From: Chrysemys picta bellii
Lineage: Eukaryota; Chordata; Testudines; Emydidae
Direction: 5' to 3'
DNA: 64,000 bases
NCBI RefSeq assembly: GCF_011386835.1
Contig: NC_088796.1
Location: 32,877,011 to 32,941,010 of the forward strand
Position numbers and translations under genes: made by a program. The notes under the pieces were generated by a model that did no database searches, was not told where the DNA came from, and saw nothing but the letters and a program-made list of their open reading frames with translations. Of the stretch, positions 10,832-23,030 are shown in pieces; positions within the stretch are counted from its first letter, which is position 1, and the number at the start of each line of letters is the position of its first letter.

Positions 10832-13246
10832 GTAAGCTACACATTTGTTTGTTTTGTGTTTAGATTTTTACATAGATGTTTAAGGGCTCAGTCCTGTGTT
10901 CTTACCGTTAGAACTTGACAAACATAATAAATCCCTAAATTAGTAAAATATCATAATAAATACTTAATGAAATTTCATTTTTCCCTAAGTAAAATAAACC
11001 ATTCTAACCACTTGAGTACAATCAATATGTGCCAGTGAGGTTTCTAGCAGTGAGATTTCATTAAAATTCGATTCAGTTAGAGTTCTTGTCAGAAAAAAGT
11101 GGGTTCTGACACAGTTATGCTTAGAAAAAGTGCTGCTTTGCACTTTTGTCCTACTAACAAGAAATTGTTCCATCTTGTGAAATCATTTCTAAGCCAGCTC
11201 AGTCTGGTCATGCTTCAGAGAATCAAAATAATGAAAGCTTCACTGAAATACCTTAGAGCCACTCTGTGGAACACTAACACTGATTCACCACAGTGAAGTA
11301 GTTAAGGTATACAATACAGAATGGTAACTAATTTTAGCTAACCATGCCAGGTTTCTCCTGAGTTCCTTGAATTTTGGGTTGCTTAAGCTGAAATACAGTC
11401 TCAGAATTTCTATAAAATTTGGAAAGTCAAAGCACCTCTGAGGGTCAGGCCCTAAATACCTACTCACAGATATCACGCATTAACTCCGGGTATGTATGGT
11501 TTGATCCTGAAAAGTTATGAGTACTTCTTGAAGGTGCTGGGTGCCCTCCACTCTCAGTCAACTCAGTAGGAATTAAGGTTTCTCAGCATCCCACAATAAG
11601 CATTTAAAACCTTGCAAGACCTTTAATGATTCAAAGCCATTTCTAATACCTCTTGAAATAGACCATTGTTGTAACCATAAATAGTAAACTAAGCTTAGAG
11701 TTACTAACTTTCCCAAGCAAAATTTCTATACCATGAAAAGGGAGAAGAGTCAAACTCCATAAAGTCCACTTGCTATTGCCAGTCTGTTTTATACCTTACA
11801 GCAGTACCTTAGAGAGATGGTGCTAGTAAAATTTTAGTATTGGTACTGATTCATAACCTTTTTCTCTTTTAACAATAAAACTGTATACATTTTTTTAAAG
11901 TGGGAGTCTTGAGGTCCATATCCAAGAATCCACATATAATTTCACACATTCATCCATGCAGATACACTACTTCACATCTACAGCCATTTGAACATATAAG
12001 TAAACTGATTACATTCTTAGCTAGCCATTTACACACACACAGTCACTTGATTTGCATGTACACTCGTGGTAGGCACAACATTTTGCTCATATTTCTTCAG
12101 TTGATCTCAACCCTTTATTTTTATATGATATATGTTTAAAAATATGAATTAGGCAATCAAGTCAAAAGTGAATAGTGATTTTTGGGTCCCCGACTTGAGA
12201 CACATTAAAGGGGCCTGATTATCAGAAAGTGCTATGCATCCCCTATCTGAAAACCAGGCCCTTTCAAGGTGTCGAGTTTAGCAACCAAAATCATTAGTGA
12301 ATTTCAAAATGTAGGTATTGTGTCATTAGTAACTATTAACTGATTCTTAATCATTGCAGAATTAAAATTAAGTAACGTTGAAAATACCTCCAGCGTTTAC
12401 ATATTTACAAAATCAGTAGAACTAGTAGAAAACTAACAAATACCTTGATATGTTGGGGCCAGTTTTCAAAAGTGGCCACCACTACCTTTGCATCTTCAAA
12501 ACTGCGCATCTAAAATTCACAGATAATTTTAGACATGTCATTACCAGATTTTCATGCACAAAAGCAGGTTTTGTCTGTGCCATGTTGCAGGTTAACAAAA
12601 ACTGGCCTGTTAAGTGGTGATTCTGAGTAGAATAAATATGCTGTATAACTAGCTGTCTGTTGCCCTCATCAACACTGCAAAATATAACAATATATTTGTT
12701 ATTAGCTGAAAAATAAAATAGAGAGTGTAGCATTATAAAAATATATATTTTTTATTGACTTCAGGCTTGATATTCTTCAGCAATTCAAATTTCATATTAT
12801 AATTTAAAGACAGATATTCTGTTTTACTACTGTGCTTAAATATTTTGCCACAAGTGGGCAGTCTCCTCAAAGCCAAAACTCAGTTAGTATGTTAGTAATT
12901 AGTATGCATAGCCACTGGAAAATCTGGAATTTAAACAGTAAACTAATATTTATTCAACAGTCTTCTAGTTTGTTTGAAGACTTGACAAATCTTTGACACT
13001 TTCCGTCACCATAACAATGATTCAGCAATCATTGTACATTAACTTTGCTCTCAGTTCGTCTGCTAGTGTGAGATATGTCATCATTGTTCCAATCCATTAA
13101 AGCAACATTGTACTTCAGTGATAAGTGAATTTGTATCATCTATAAGCATTAAAACAGTAAATAAAAACATTTAAGCGTTGCCAAAATGTCTCATGTTTCT
13201 AAAATTCCAGTTTTGAATTGCCTTCTCTTTTTTCTGCCATATACAG
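10832..13246. other. Last ITGA1 intron, no recognised repeats
   Basis: AT-rich intron of 2.4 kb between the transmembrane and tail exons. I see no gene, no clear transposon ends and no long tandem repeat. Confidence 0.5.
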
Positions 13247-13291
13247 GTTGGATTTTTCAAAAGGCCACTAAAGAAGAAAATGGAGAAATAA
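13247..13291 (+). CDS. ITGA1: ITGA1 terminal coding exon, cytoplasmic tail and stop
   Basis: The last coding exon has 14 codons plus TAA, preceded by the acceptor ccatatacag. The product is VGFFKRPLKKKMEK. GFFKR is the universal integrin alpha membrane-proximal clasp that binds the beta subunit tail and cytoplasmic regulators, and the short basic extension PLKKKMEK is specific to alpha-1. The first residue is valine where mammals have isoleucine. The 3'UTR follows directly. The 2.4-kb intron before it shows no other gene. Confidence 0.97.
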   Translation, partial: VGFFKRPLKKKMEK

Positions 13292-14128
13292 AGAATTCTA
13301 CCAAAGGAGAATATGTTGCAATTAAACAATGATCTGTCCTCATATCTGCCTCAAATATATGACTGTAAAGCTATAAATATAGTTATAAATGTGATGGTCA
13401 CAACATTTTCTAAACTCCATCATGGACTAATCAAGGTGTTTATTAAAAAGAGAAAACAACAACAAACAAATCAAGTATATAGGTGGATGTTAAAAAGGGA
13501 AAACAACAACCCTATAGTATTTTGTAATATGTTGGGAAATACCTTTAGCTGTTACTCATTTTTGGAGAGTAATTCCATTTTAAAATTCTGGGTTGTTTTG
13601 TATAGGGAAAATAGTCTATTCATATTTTTTATCAAGTGAAATAATTCTTCAGCCCAAATTATGCAAGAAACCAAGTTGTAAGTAGTAATAATAATCTCTT
13701 TACCACATGTTCCTTATTTTCAAAAGAACAAAGTATTCAAAAGTCATTTCTCACAATGGACTGGCAATTGGCTAAGCCAGACTTTCAAACCTTGAGCATG
13801 CACCAAATGCAGTCAGGTATATTTGACAAAGGGATAATCCAGAGGAAAGGGGCAATTGCAGAGCTTGCATGAAACTTGCAATTCCAAGGGCTTTTCTTCC
13901 CCCTTAATGTAGTTCATCCAGATGTAGAGATGGCCATTCCATGAAATAAATTTCTATTAACAAAACTATTCAGGATTGATCCCTTAAGTCATACAAGTAT
14001 CTGAACCAGAATCTGACTTTTTAGCAGGCCTGTAAAATTATGCTCACAATAATTACAAGCACAGCTGATTGCACATTGTTTGCAAATAAGCAGATGCACA
14101 TTTGGACTCTCAAAGTGATGTGCCCAGC
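13292..14128 (+). other. ITGA1: ITGA1 3'UTR (3' limit not determined)
   Basis: AT-rich sequence directly after the ITGA1 stop codon, with no coding signature beyond small chance ORFs. A canonical AATAAA at 13945-13950 is one possible polyadenylation signal about 650 bp into the UTR. ITGA1 transcripts in other vertebrates can have much longer 3'UTRs, so the true end may lie further downstream, past the hAT MITEs. The first MITE (14129) may therefore be within the transcript. Confidence 0.55.
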
Positions 14129-14420
14129 CAGAGGCAGCTCCAGGCACCAGTGCAGCAAGCGGGTGCCTGGGGCGGCAAGCCACGGGGGGTGGCCTGCCAG
14201 TTGCTTCGAGGGTGGCAGACAGGCAGTCTTCGGCGGCATGCCTGCGGGAGGTCCGCCGATCCCGCGGCTTTGGCGGCAATTCGGCGGCGGGTACACCAAA
14301 GGCGTGGGACTGGCAGATCACCCGCAGAAACTCCGCTGAATCCGCTTGACCAGCGGACCGTCCGCAGAAGGCCGCCTGACTGCCGTGCTTGGGGCAGCAA
14401 AAAACATAGAGCCGCCCCCG
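14129..14420. mobile_element. hAT MITE with perfect 8-bp target duplication
   Basis: A 292-bp GC-rich element that starts CAGAGGCAGCTCC and ends GAGCCGCCCCCG. It is flanked by the exact 8-bp repeat TGCCCAGC (14121-14128 and 14421-14428). An 8-bp duplication and CAGRGGCGGCTC-type ends indicate the hAT superfamily. The several overlapping ORFs here are by-products of high GC. The same family recurs at 22728-23030. Confidence 0.9.
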
Positions 14421-14428
14421 TGCCCAGC

Positions 14429-15171
14429 AAGACTGTAAGTGTTGTGTTTTCTAGAGGCACCCTCACTTTGTATCTTGGAGTAGCCAGTAGGGTTGCTTCT
14501 TGAACTATCCAAGAAATGTTACTGTGTAGCTATTTAATTCAGTAGGTTAAAAGTGCCCAACCAGATAATTATCAAAAGAGCCGTTAGAAAAGCACTGACA
14601 AGCTTTTTGTATTACAAACCACACTTTGTTACTTACAAGTTTAAGAATTGATGCAAAATGTGTTCACTGACCAAGCACTTAACAAATGTTGTTTATTTTG
14701 TATCAAAGATTTAAAATGTTATATAATGCACTGAAACATAGATACTAAAATTATATTTCTCTAAACCCATTTAGAATGCTAATCATTTTTAATATAAAGC
14801 TGCCTCTTTCTTTCACATGGGTCATCTTCCTTCTACAGAATGAGCATATGTGGATATGCCTTCATCTTCCAATAGCAGCCCAGCATTTATTCATATCCTT
14901 GATACAAATTTCACTGAAATGCAAAAACCACTGCAGTTTTTCCAAAGAACATAACATGTCAGGCATATTTGTTCTATTCTTTGACAATAGTTTTATCAAG
15001 TGTACTGTTACTTCTTAATACGAGTGTATATTTTTCTAAAGTGACCATAGGTTGAATTATATATGTTGGCAAATAGAGCTCTGGAAATTTAGGAGATGCT
15101 TCATATTTGAAAGAGGATATCAGGGAGTAAATCATGGAGTCCCTTGTATCTACTTTTTGGCTTATATGGGA
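14429..15171. other. Intergenic or ITGA1 3'UTR sequence, unassigned
   Basis: AT-rich sequence between two hAT MITEs, with no gene or repeat that I can identify. Confidence 0.4.
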
Positions 15172-15179
15172 GCCATAGG

Positions 15180-15419
15180 CAGGGCTGGCTCCAGTGTTTT
15201 TGCCGCCCCAAGTGGCCAAAAAAAAAACCAGCCGCGATCGGCGGCAGCTCTACTGCCGTCGCTTCATTCTTCGGGCGGCAATTCGGTGGCAAGTCCTTCC
15301 CTCCGAGAGGGACTAAGGGATCCACTGCCAAATTGCCGCCAAAGAGCCGGATGTGCTGCCCCCTTCCATGGGCCGCCCCAAGCACCAGCTTGCTGTGCTG
15401 GTGCCTGGAGCCAGCCCTG
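15180..15419. mobile_element. hAT MITE, second family, 8-bp target duplication
   Basis: A 240-bp element that starts CAGGGCTGGCTCCAG and ends CTGGAGCCAGCCCTG, a 15-bp perfect terminal inverted repeat. The flanks GCCATAGG and GCCATTGG match at 7 of 8 positions. The interior is GC-rich and non-coding. It is related in style to the 14129 element but has different ends. Confidence 0.9.
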
Positions 15420-16034
15420 GCCATTGGGATGGGTTGAGACTCATGAATATTGCAAGCATGAGTTAGTTTGAAAGTGTTTGTAAACTTTCTTTCATATGCG
15501 AGAAAAATTATGATTGCACAATCATAGCCTGACTGGAATTGCCCATGTCTAGTATTTTAATGAATATAATTCATTAGAAAGTGTGGCAGAGGCACAACAT
15601 GGACTTTATAAATAACTGTGCCTCTACTGTCCCATGGAGTTTATGAAATTCAGAGTAATTCCACCAAAGTCAATGGACTTACTACAAAGGTACACAGGTA
15701 TAACTGAGAGCAGAAATCCCTCAAATGCAGAGGTGCTCTGTTGTCGTGGTGATGGACACCGTATAAGAACCTGAATGGAAACGCAACTAGAATTCAAAGA
15801 GTGGCGTGTAAAAAAAAAACAAAAAAAAACCCTGCTTCATTCAGTGTGCAAATTGGCCAGCAGTTGAATGATGCAAAGGTCCACTCATTGCACAATGAAG
15901 ATAAATATTAAAGAGCTGCTTCATTGTCTGCAGTCCAGTTTGCACACTATAGGAGTTCAGGTTTTGTAGATAGACACAGCCACATAGCAATGATGTTATC
16001 TGTCTGAGGTACTTAGTATGGTGATGAGGGCCAT

Positions 16035-16245
16035 ATATCTGTCTGCGTGCCTCCCAGTTATTAATGTATTTATCCTCATACCATCCCTTGGAGATGGGGA
16101 AAGTGCTATTATCCCTATTTTTGCAGAGAGATTGAGTGACTCCCCTATGGTTACACAGGAAGTCTATGGCAGAGCAGGAACTGAACCCCCAGTCTCCTAA
16201 ATCTCTGTCTAGTGCTTTAAGCACAAGGCCATTCTTCTTCCCCAC
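16035..16245 (-). mobile_element. MIR-type SINE fragment, antisense
   Basis: The plus strand reads in order: cctcataccatcccttggagatggggaaa, ccctatttttgcagagag, gactcccctatggttacaca, ggcagagcaggaactgaacc and agtctcctaa. This is the reverse complement of the MIR core and tRNA-related end (…gggttcgaatcccggctctgcc … gtcacttaacctctctg …). Divergence is high, as expected for an ancient amniote SINE. Confidence 0.7.
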
Positions 16246-19200
16246 CTGTGATTAACTGCTGTATAAAAATGCATATGTTATAATATAATGGGGCACTGCT
16301 AAGATACGTAATTTTAACTGTAGCATGTCCTGACTTTTAAGCACTTCATGTAGCAACTGTGATGATCTGTTAAGCAGTATTTTTAATGAAATGTTGCATT
16401 AATTTCTGAGCAATGCTGTTATTGAATAATATGCATCAGCAACCACGTTAGCTTTTATATATGTAAAAGAGAGAGAGTACGTAAGTATTCTTCCTAGGTA
16501 CAGCAATTTCCACTCATTTTAGTCACACTTTGCATCATACATGCAATAATAGGCTTTATTTCATTGCCTTTCTTCTCTGTTTGTACCATGGCTCTTTCTT
16601 CCTGCTCATTCTTGCTCTCTTAGATTTTCAATTAAAAAAAAGAAACAATTTAAACATAATAATATGTAAAGTAAGTACTGCCATGGAATACTTCCTTATC
16701 CCATAACCTGCATTAGCAATGCACCATTTCTACTCCATAGGACCTTTGTGCACATCATCACACAAACACCATGGCAGCGGCTCCCAGTCCCCCCGCCTCC
16801 CCTTGAGGACTCCTGACCAACTTAACAGCACAATACACAGCACAAAGCCTTTGTTTAAGTTTTTTAGCATATGTATTGTGCTGTTAAACCCATATAAAGA
16901 ATGAATGTCCTCCCTAGCTGTGTTCTGCTCCTTTAAGGAGCAGAGTGCAACTCCACCCCTCTCCAGTGGGGGGGGAGCCCTAGCCCCAAGTCTTTCCATA
17001 CCCACTAAAACTCTCTTACCAGTACTGCATACTGGAGTGTATCATCCTACTTGCACTCCTGGCTGGCCCTGCCCTTATCACAAACCCTATGCCAAGGCTT
17101 GCAAAGAGGTCTTCAGAGGGCAGCCTTATGACTGTCTTCTGCAGTGCCTGCACTAAGGGAGGTCTTCCAGATGGAACCAGGGCTTTTAAGGCCCCGTTAC
17201 ACTGGTCCAGTGTTTTTGCCCGGCATACAGAGGCCAGAGCGGGGATAAGGATTGCACCAAGGTGAGCTATTTGTTTTAAGTTTTATGCTTCTGCACAACC
17301 TAATTTTTCAAATCTTCTATCAAATACTGCATACAGGATCATCCTATCTACAAAACCTATTTTGCAATTATATTGCTTGTTATTTTTAACTAAAAGCGAA
17401 GGCAAAAGGATGCACATCAGAACAGAGCTCTTGCAAATGATGCACCTTATCGGAAACTTTAAGTGAAAATTTCTCCCAGGCCCAATTTTATCCAACTTGT
17501 GCATTTTTCTCATTACTTGAAAATGTAAAGAATTGGCTGGATTTCTGCCATGAGTCCATCACACAGTGTAAAGCACTATGTACTCTTTCAGCACAATATA
17601 AATGATTAATAATGTTTTTAGTAGACCCAACGAAAAATAATGCATTATGTAGGATTTTTAATTATGTCCTCATTTATTCATAAACTTGTGAACAGTTCAT
17701 CAGCTGGTGGAAATTGTCATAGCTCCATTCCATCAGCTGGTTATTTACCCCACCTAAATAAGTATTTGGAACATGAATATTTGTATGTAATTAAAGGCAA
17801 CATTTTAAACATTGATATCCAATGCAAACCATCAAATATGCAGACAAGACATTTTGAACATGCAAATGCATATTTTGCACATACAGGGAAAGCATGCAGT
17901 TATTTTATGGATGCAACTTAAGCCCCAGTGTTCGAAAAACTGACCTCATATGTTTCTTTTAATCTGCTCTGAAATTTTGTTGCTGTCACGTAGCATTAAA
18001 TTCCTCCACCACTAGTTGAGATTTTCCAACTTTTTGACTTATTATTTTAATATTGATGGGGATCTTATCCCACAGAATTTTTGTGTAAGGCAGCTAAAGA
18101 ACTCTACATGCTGATGAAAAGGTATTATACTGTACATATGGTGATGGCAAAAGCCCTCTTTCTCAAACACCATATATTTAGGAAGGAGTTAGAACCTCTG
18201 TCAAAGTCACAGATGGCTCATTAGGCTGACATGGTTTAAGGCACATCAGTGGTACACCAGAGAGTGAGGTGGCTAGTATCACGTCCAACCATCTTTAACT
18301 TGTCTAACTCTGGGACTCACATACCTGTTTTGCAGGTGGGTGAACTAGAGGCTGCCTTTCAATGTGAGAGCAAGCGAGACACAAACCCACCACCTTCAGG
18401 ATGGTCATCAACTGCTTTAATCACTCAGCCCCCACACCTCTACTAGAACCTTACTATAGACTTTTAAAAAAGATTTATCTTGGAAAATAGTTCTAAGCAG
18501 GGCACCATATGAACAAAACATGGCCATCAGTGGTGGCAGGGGGAGAGAGACCAAAGGAGAGAGCACCACTATTTATTATACCACTGTGGAAGCAGAGAAA
18601 GAACTGTCATGCATTGCAATCCCCTTCCTGTCAGTTCTTTCTCTGCTTCCACACCACTTAACAGTAATAACTGTTGGAATTTTGCACACTTTTTAAGAGA
18701 GGGAATCATAAGAAAACCTGTTAAATTCTGCATGTTTGCTTTTCTTCTGTAAAATTGTTCCATACATTTTATCAATAAATAATAACGTTTCCAGCCTGGT
18801 TGACTATTTTGTTTGTTTGATATAATGTTGCTCCCTAGACAATATGAAAGAACCATAATATGAGAGCAAAGGTGTTTGTCATGTGAATAGAAAAACTATT
18901 GTAAAAGTATGCATTGGGGCAAAACTATAAGAGCAAGGAAATTTTGGCCATTATTAAGTATGAAATTACTGCAGTTAAAATAACGATATAATATCTGACA
19001 TCCAAAGCCAAATTTTCAAAAGAGCCCCTGAAGCTGTACACATTTTGTGTACACACATTTTGTGTGCACACACCATTTTGGAAACTTTTAAAATACCAAG
19101 CATACACAAAACATTCATACATCTACACAGTATGTCTAAACTCCTAATACTGACAAGATTTCACATCACCATGGAAATTAAAAATGAAAGCATATTGTCT

Positions 19201-19860
19201 CATATTATCTGTCCCTCTGGCCAATCCACAATGTTCTTGAATACTGAGCTGTCTTGTCTAGTCTAAAATGACTCATCACCTCCTCCACAGCCTATCAAAA
19301 TACTTCTCATAGAATTTCCTGGAAGGCAAAGGTTGCAACTTTTATTGCACAATTCAATGTTTTTGTAAAATGTAAATCAACTACACTCCTACAATTTTTT
19401 TTATGTAAGTGATCTTATCAGATAGAAACCTGCTTCAACTGTGACTCAGTATTAATAACATCCTGTCCCATGTTGAGAAAATGTTTACCAAGACTTCTAT
19501 GATGTACGTGTCTAATAATTAGAACTGGCTGAAAAATTTCCATTGAAAAAACATTTTGAAAAAAAATGGGGTTGGCAGAGGATCACAAAACCTTTTGCAT
19601 TCCCCCCACCCCCATTTTCTGGTCCCCTTTAATGACACTACTCCATATGAATAAAACAGACCAGAGTTACATCCTCAAGTAAGCCTTGTAGCATATTGTA
19701 TTAGTGATACAAAACTGAATCTAAATTGATCAAATTAAACAGTCCTAGTCCTGGAACCTGCAGACTTTAAAGACACTGGCACTGTCCAGTTCACTTCAGT
19801 GAGTGCAGGATTAAACCCTGTAAGAGTGAAAGAAAACCAAAAAATGAAGGGGCTATGTCT
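16246..19860. other. Intergenic sequence, largely unassigned
   Basis: No splice-flanked coding segment and no clear transposon ends. A diverged tRNA-SINE-like or MIR-like patch may lie at 18320-18445 (gggtgaactagaggctgcc ... aacccaccacct). A 19-bp element, tgtcagttctttctctgcttcc, at 18629-18650 is the reverse complement of ggaagcagagaaagaactgtca at 18588-18609, giving a small inverted repeat. Confidence 0.4.
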
Positions 19861-19894
19861 GCTGCAGCTACACCACTTTAGCGTTTTAAATGTA

Positions 19895-20050
19895 GACACT
19901 CCATGTCCCCAAGAGGCAGTAGCTAGGTCTACATCTGGTGGGGTGGGGGGTTAGGTCAGTTTAATTACATCCCTGTTGGGTGTGAAAAATTCACACCCCT
20001 GAGAGATATAGCTATATTGATGTAATTTTTTCAACATAGACCAGCCCAAA
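19895..20050. mobile_element. Harbinger-family MITE fragment (probable)
   Basis: Contains aggtctacatctggtgg, ttaggtcagtttaattac, ttgggtgtgaaaaattcaca and a right end caacatagaccagccc. These modules are shared with the gtctacac...gtgtagac MITEs at 47296 and 55470, so this is probably a decayed relative. Confidence 0.5.
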
Positions 20051-21216
20051 GACTAAGAGAGTTCCAAAATCATAGTAAAAGAGTTATATGGGCAATCATC
20101 TGAACACTGAAGAGATATAGACAGAGCTACCTAATCACTAGTCACTGTACTCATGGTTAATACTTACATAGCACTTTGCAGATGTAAAATGCTGTAGCTA
20201 GACTGGCCCCTTGCAATCTTCTTTAAAATAAGAGGAAAAATGTAGTTGTGCTGCCCCATGAGCAGGCCAGGGAACAAACTGTGACCCAGCGTTACATTTC
20301 AGTTCATGCTTCTCCCTTTCTCTCAAGCGGATGTAAGCCATGCGAGCCCTTTTCCTGGTATGGCTTATTTCCTCTTTAGGTGCACTGGCTCAATGCTGCT
20401 GATGGGGGCATGAGGAGGATTGGGGGTGATAAGGCCCCATCACTTCACGTGTGGAGGAGGAGGAGTAGACTGGCAGCTTCTCCATCTCAACAGGGGGAGA
20501 TATTTGATTGACCAGAAGGAGAAACACACCCCCTGGGATTCTGAAAGGAGAAAAGAAGGGAAGAGGCAGGCTTGGTTGGTCTGGAACCTTCATTCCTCTC
20601 CTTATCTGGAACATATATGGAAATTGAGTATGTCGGTGGAGAATTCTCTACCTCTCCCAGCTGCAATTGGTTAGGCTCTGGGAGCAACGGAAGTTTGATG
20701 CCTCTTACACCCTGCCTGGTCTTGTATTTGGAGCTCTCTAACGGAGCTTTGCTGTGGTTGCAGCCCCATTCTCCCTGCTCTCTAATGGAGGTGCACTTGG
20801 AACTGTGTTTCCAGGATGCAATGGATCTGATAGATTACTAGTTTTGGGGATCAAGAAGGAATTTTTCCCTTGGAACTAGATTGACAAGGTGTCCAGTGGA
20901 TTTGTGGCGGGATGAGAGGTTATTTTAGGTTTTTTGCCTTCTTTGTAGTATCCTGGAGGCCATTGGTTTTAGGTTGATAAAAAGTCAGGATGGATTTAAA
21001 AGTTGTAAGTTTAAAATGGAGTTTGTAACCTTGTTACAGCTGGTGGCCAATTTCCAATGTGGCTGAGAGGCCCAAAGAGAGCAGCTCCCAGAGATAACTA
21101 TGAGATCCAGGAGATAACTGATTGACCCTAGTAACCTTGAGAAAGAAGGGGAGATCTTAAACCTTCACAGACTCGGGTATCCTTCATCTATACCACAATA
21201 TATATTATTATGTGTA
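20051..21216. other. Intergenic sequence, includes probable old CR1-type 3' remnant
   Basis: From about 20400 to 21000 the sequence resembles the 3' non-coding part of turtle CR1 copies. The phrase atcaagaaggaatttttccc (about 20849) parallels ggtcaggaaggaattttcc in the CR1 tail at 26512. The overlapping small ORFs have no recognisable domain. Confidence 0.35.
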
Positions 21217-21874
21217 TGTAGCGGGGCAGTTACCTCACTCCCAGGGGGGTTGAGGGGTAGGTTGATTGGGGAAGCAGCCACAGCTGTGGCCACACCCAAT
21301 CAGGCCACCCCTGGCCCTGTTATAAGGGCTCAGGGAGGCACTGGGTCAGTTTCTCTCTAGCTTTGGGGAGAGAAGGGCCAGGTGCCTGGGAACACAAGGG
21401 TACCTGAAGCAGAGCAGTGCTCGGGAAGGGAAAAGGAGCTGGGGAGCTCAAGCCTGGCAAATCCCCATGCTGAGGCCTTGGTAAAGGCCTAAGGAGGTAC
21501 TGGGGCTGCAGAGGTGAAGCCCGGGGATAGGCAGAGGCCGCTGTCCAACCCCCTTGCCAGTGATGAGTGGCCATTACAGACTGAAGTCTTCTCCAGGGAA
21601 AGGGGGCTAAATGATGACTGGCAGTAGCCACTGAGGCAAGGTGGGTATGGCGGTGGAGGGGAGTTGGGGTTCCCCTGAGGCGGGAAGACCCAGCGTGTGG
21701 AGGTGACTGCTGTAAGGCAGCACCCCAAGGTAAAGGGAACTGGGGTCTGTGATGGACATGGGGCCTGCGGCAGGTGAGACACTGGCCAGCAGGAGGCGCT
21801 CCAGGGCTGGAAAGTGCTAATTCCCAGACTGACCAGCAGGAGGTGCTGCGGCAGTGAGTCTTCCATCCGCTACG
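21217..21874 (+). mobile_element. Solo LTR with 8-bp terminal inverted repeat and 5-bp target duplication
   Basis: A 658-bp GC-rich element. It starts TGTAGCGG and ends CCGCTACG, i.e. TG...CA ends with one change. It is flanked by the exact 5-bp duplication GTGTA (21212-21216 and 21875-21879). A TATA-like TATAAGGG at 21321 is followed by gggtcagtttctctctagc, in the order expected for a sense LTR promoter. No gag, pol or second LTR is present. The 197-aa minus-strand ORF across it has no domain and is taken as chance. Confidence 0.75.
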
Positions 21875-22719
21875 GTGTACCACAATTATTCTTGCAGCAA
21901 AATGACTAACCAAGTACTATTATTTTATGAACTACAATTGGTTAATAACATAGTGAAAGCATCTCAATTGGTTAATAATTAAATCAGTGTTTTAATATCA
22001 TGTGCTGCAAAGAGCCGCAGGAGACATGTTAAAAAGCCACTTGTGGCTCGTGTGCTGCACTCTGAGTATCACTGTTTTAGATTAATCTCCAACAATGAGC
22101 ACTCATTCTGGGTTCCGGGCACCCTTAACAATTGCTTTTAAACATACAAATGCTAGTCTTCCTTCCAAATGGCAACACCAGCAGCAGTAAAAATGTAACT
22201 AACATTCAATATAACCTTCTGCCCCCCAAAAATCCCCGTTAGAATGTCCCTCTTGTAATACCAGCCTCAAGTAGGGTTTTATCATATAAGCCAAGGAGAA
22301 TCTATGGGCCTTGCCATCTACCTGGAAGGTCAACAAAGGCAGGTTATTACCCACCAAGAAATAATTACTGTGTAATAAAAAATTATTAGAACAATTACTT
22401 GAAACAGTTCTTTTGTTCTGTAGGTCAGATCTTCAAATGCTCTTCTGCCACTGTGCGCTGCACTGCTGATGTACTTGCTGTGTGAACCCTGACTAAGCAG
22501 CCAAGGAAAGATCACTGGAGTGATATAGCAGTGGTTGAAAGCCAATATAGGAGCTCATTCTCTGCACACCTTCCAGCATAGAGGGAAGAGGAGCACGACT
22601 AAAGAAAAGGGGATGTGGTTGGGATACTCATGTCATTCCTGCTCTGCATTTCTAGAGCCTGATGCAAATTAGATCATCCCTCAGGCTGCTCTAACAGCAC
22701 AGCAGGTACTGGTACTGCA
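21875..22719. other. Intergenic sequence, unassigned
   Basis: AT-rich, with no gene. A short stretch (about 22005-22080, ctgcaaagagccgcaggagacatg ... gtatcactgtttta) resembles the end of a hAT-type MITE. Confidence 0.35.
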
Positions 22720-22727
22720 TATACAGA

Positions 22728-23030
22728 CAGGGGCGGCTCCAGGCACCAGTGCTCCAAGCGTGTGGCTGGGGCGGCAAGCTGCAGGGGGCAGCCTGTTGGT
22801 CGCCGTGAGGGTGGCAGTTAGGCTGCCTTCAGCAGCATGCCTGCAGGAGGTCCGCTGGTCCCGCGGCTTTGGCAGCAATTCAGCGGCGTGTACGCCATAG
22901 GCGCGGGACTGTGGGACCTCCCACAGGCATGCCGCTGAATCCACGTTACCAGCGGACCTCCCGCAGGCATGCCACTGAAAGCCGCCTGACTGCTGTGCTT
23001 GGGGTGGCAAAATACATAGAGCCGCCCCTG
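22728..23030. mobile_element. hAT MITE with perfect 8-bp target duplication
   Basis: A 303-bp element that starts CAGGGGCGGCTCC and ends GAGCCGCCCCTG. It is flanked by the exact duplication TATACAGA (22720-22727 and 23031-23038). It is the same family as 14129-14420: both share ggcaccagtg...aagc..., aggtccgc.g.tcccgcggcttt and cataGAGCCGCCCC. The internal 40-bp module around tcccgcaggcatgccgctgaa is repeated in this copy (about 22917 and 22960). Confidence 0.93.

Larger units (their letters stand above)
3634..13291 (+). other. ITGA1: ITGA1 gene, 3' part (last six coding exons)
   Basis: Span of the 3' end of the integrin alpha-1 gene. Integrin alpha-1 pairs with integrin beta-1 to form the alpha1beta1 receptor for collagens and laminin at the plasma membrane. 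Six exons of 114, 105, 105, 93, 117 and 45 bp join without phase shifts into about 193 codons, ending in the alpha-1-type tail GFFKRPLKKKMEK and a TAA stop. Every acceptor is a pyrimidine tract plus AG, and every donor is GT followed by a good consensus. The translated exons align with the membrane-proximal ectodomain, transmembrane helix and tail of vertebrate alpha-1 as I know it. Upstream exons, including the I domain, lie outside the window. Introns hold a TcMar-like MITE, a SINE, a solo LTR and an antisense Penelope-like element. Confidence 0.95.

Noticed and set aside
14102..14503. Several overlapping ORFs of 92-133 codons on both strands
   Set aside because: All overlie the GC-rich hAT MITE; open frames in all directions are a composition effect.
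21320..21913. 197-codon minus-strand ORF
   Set aside because: It falls almost wholly within a solo LTR, is rich in Pro/Ser/His from GC-rich sequence and has no domain.
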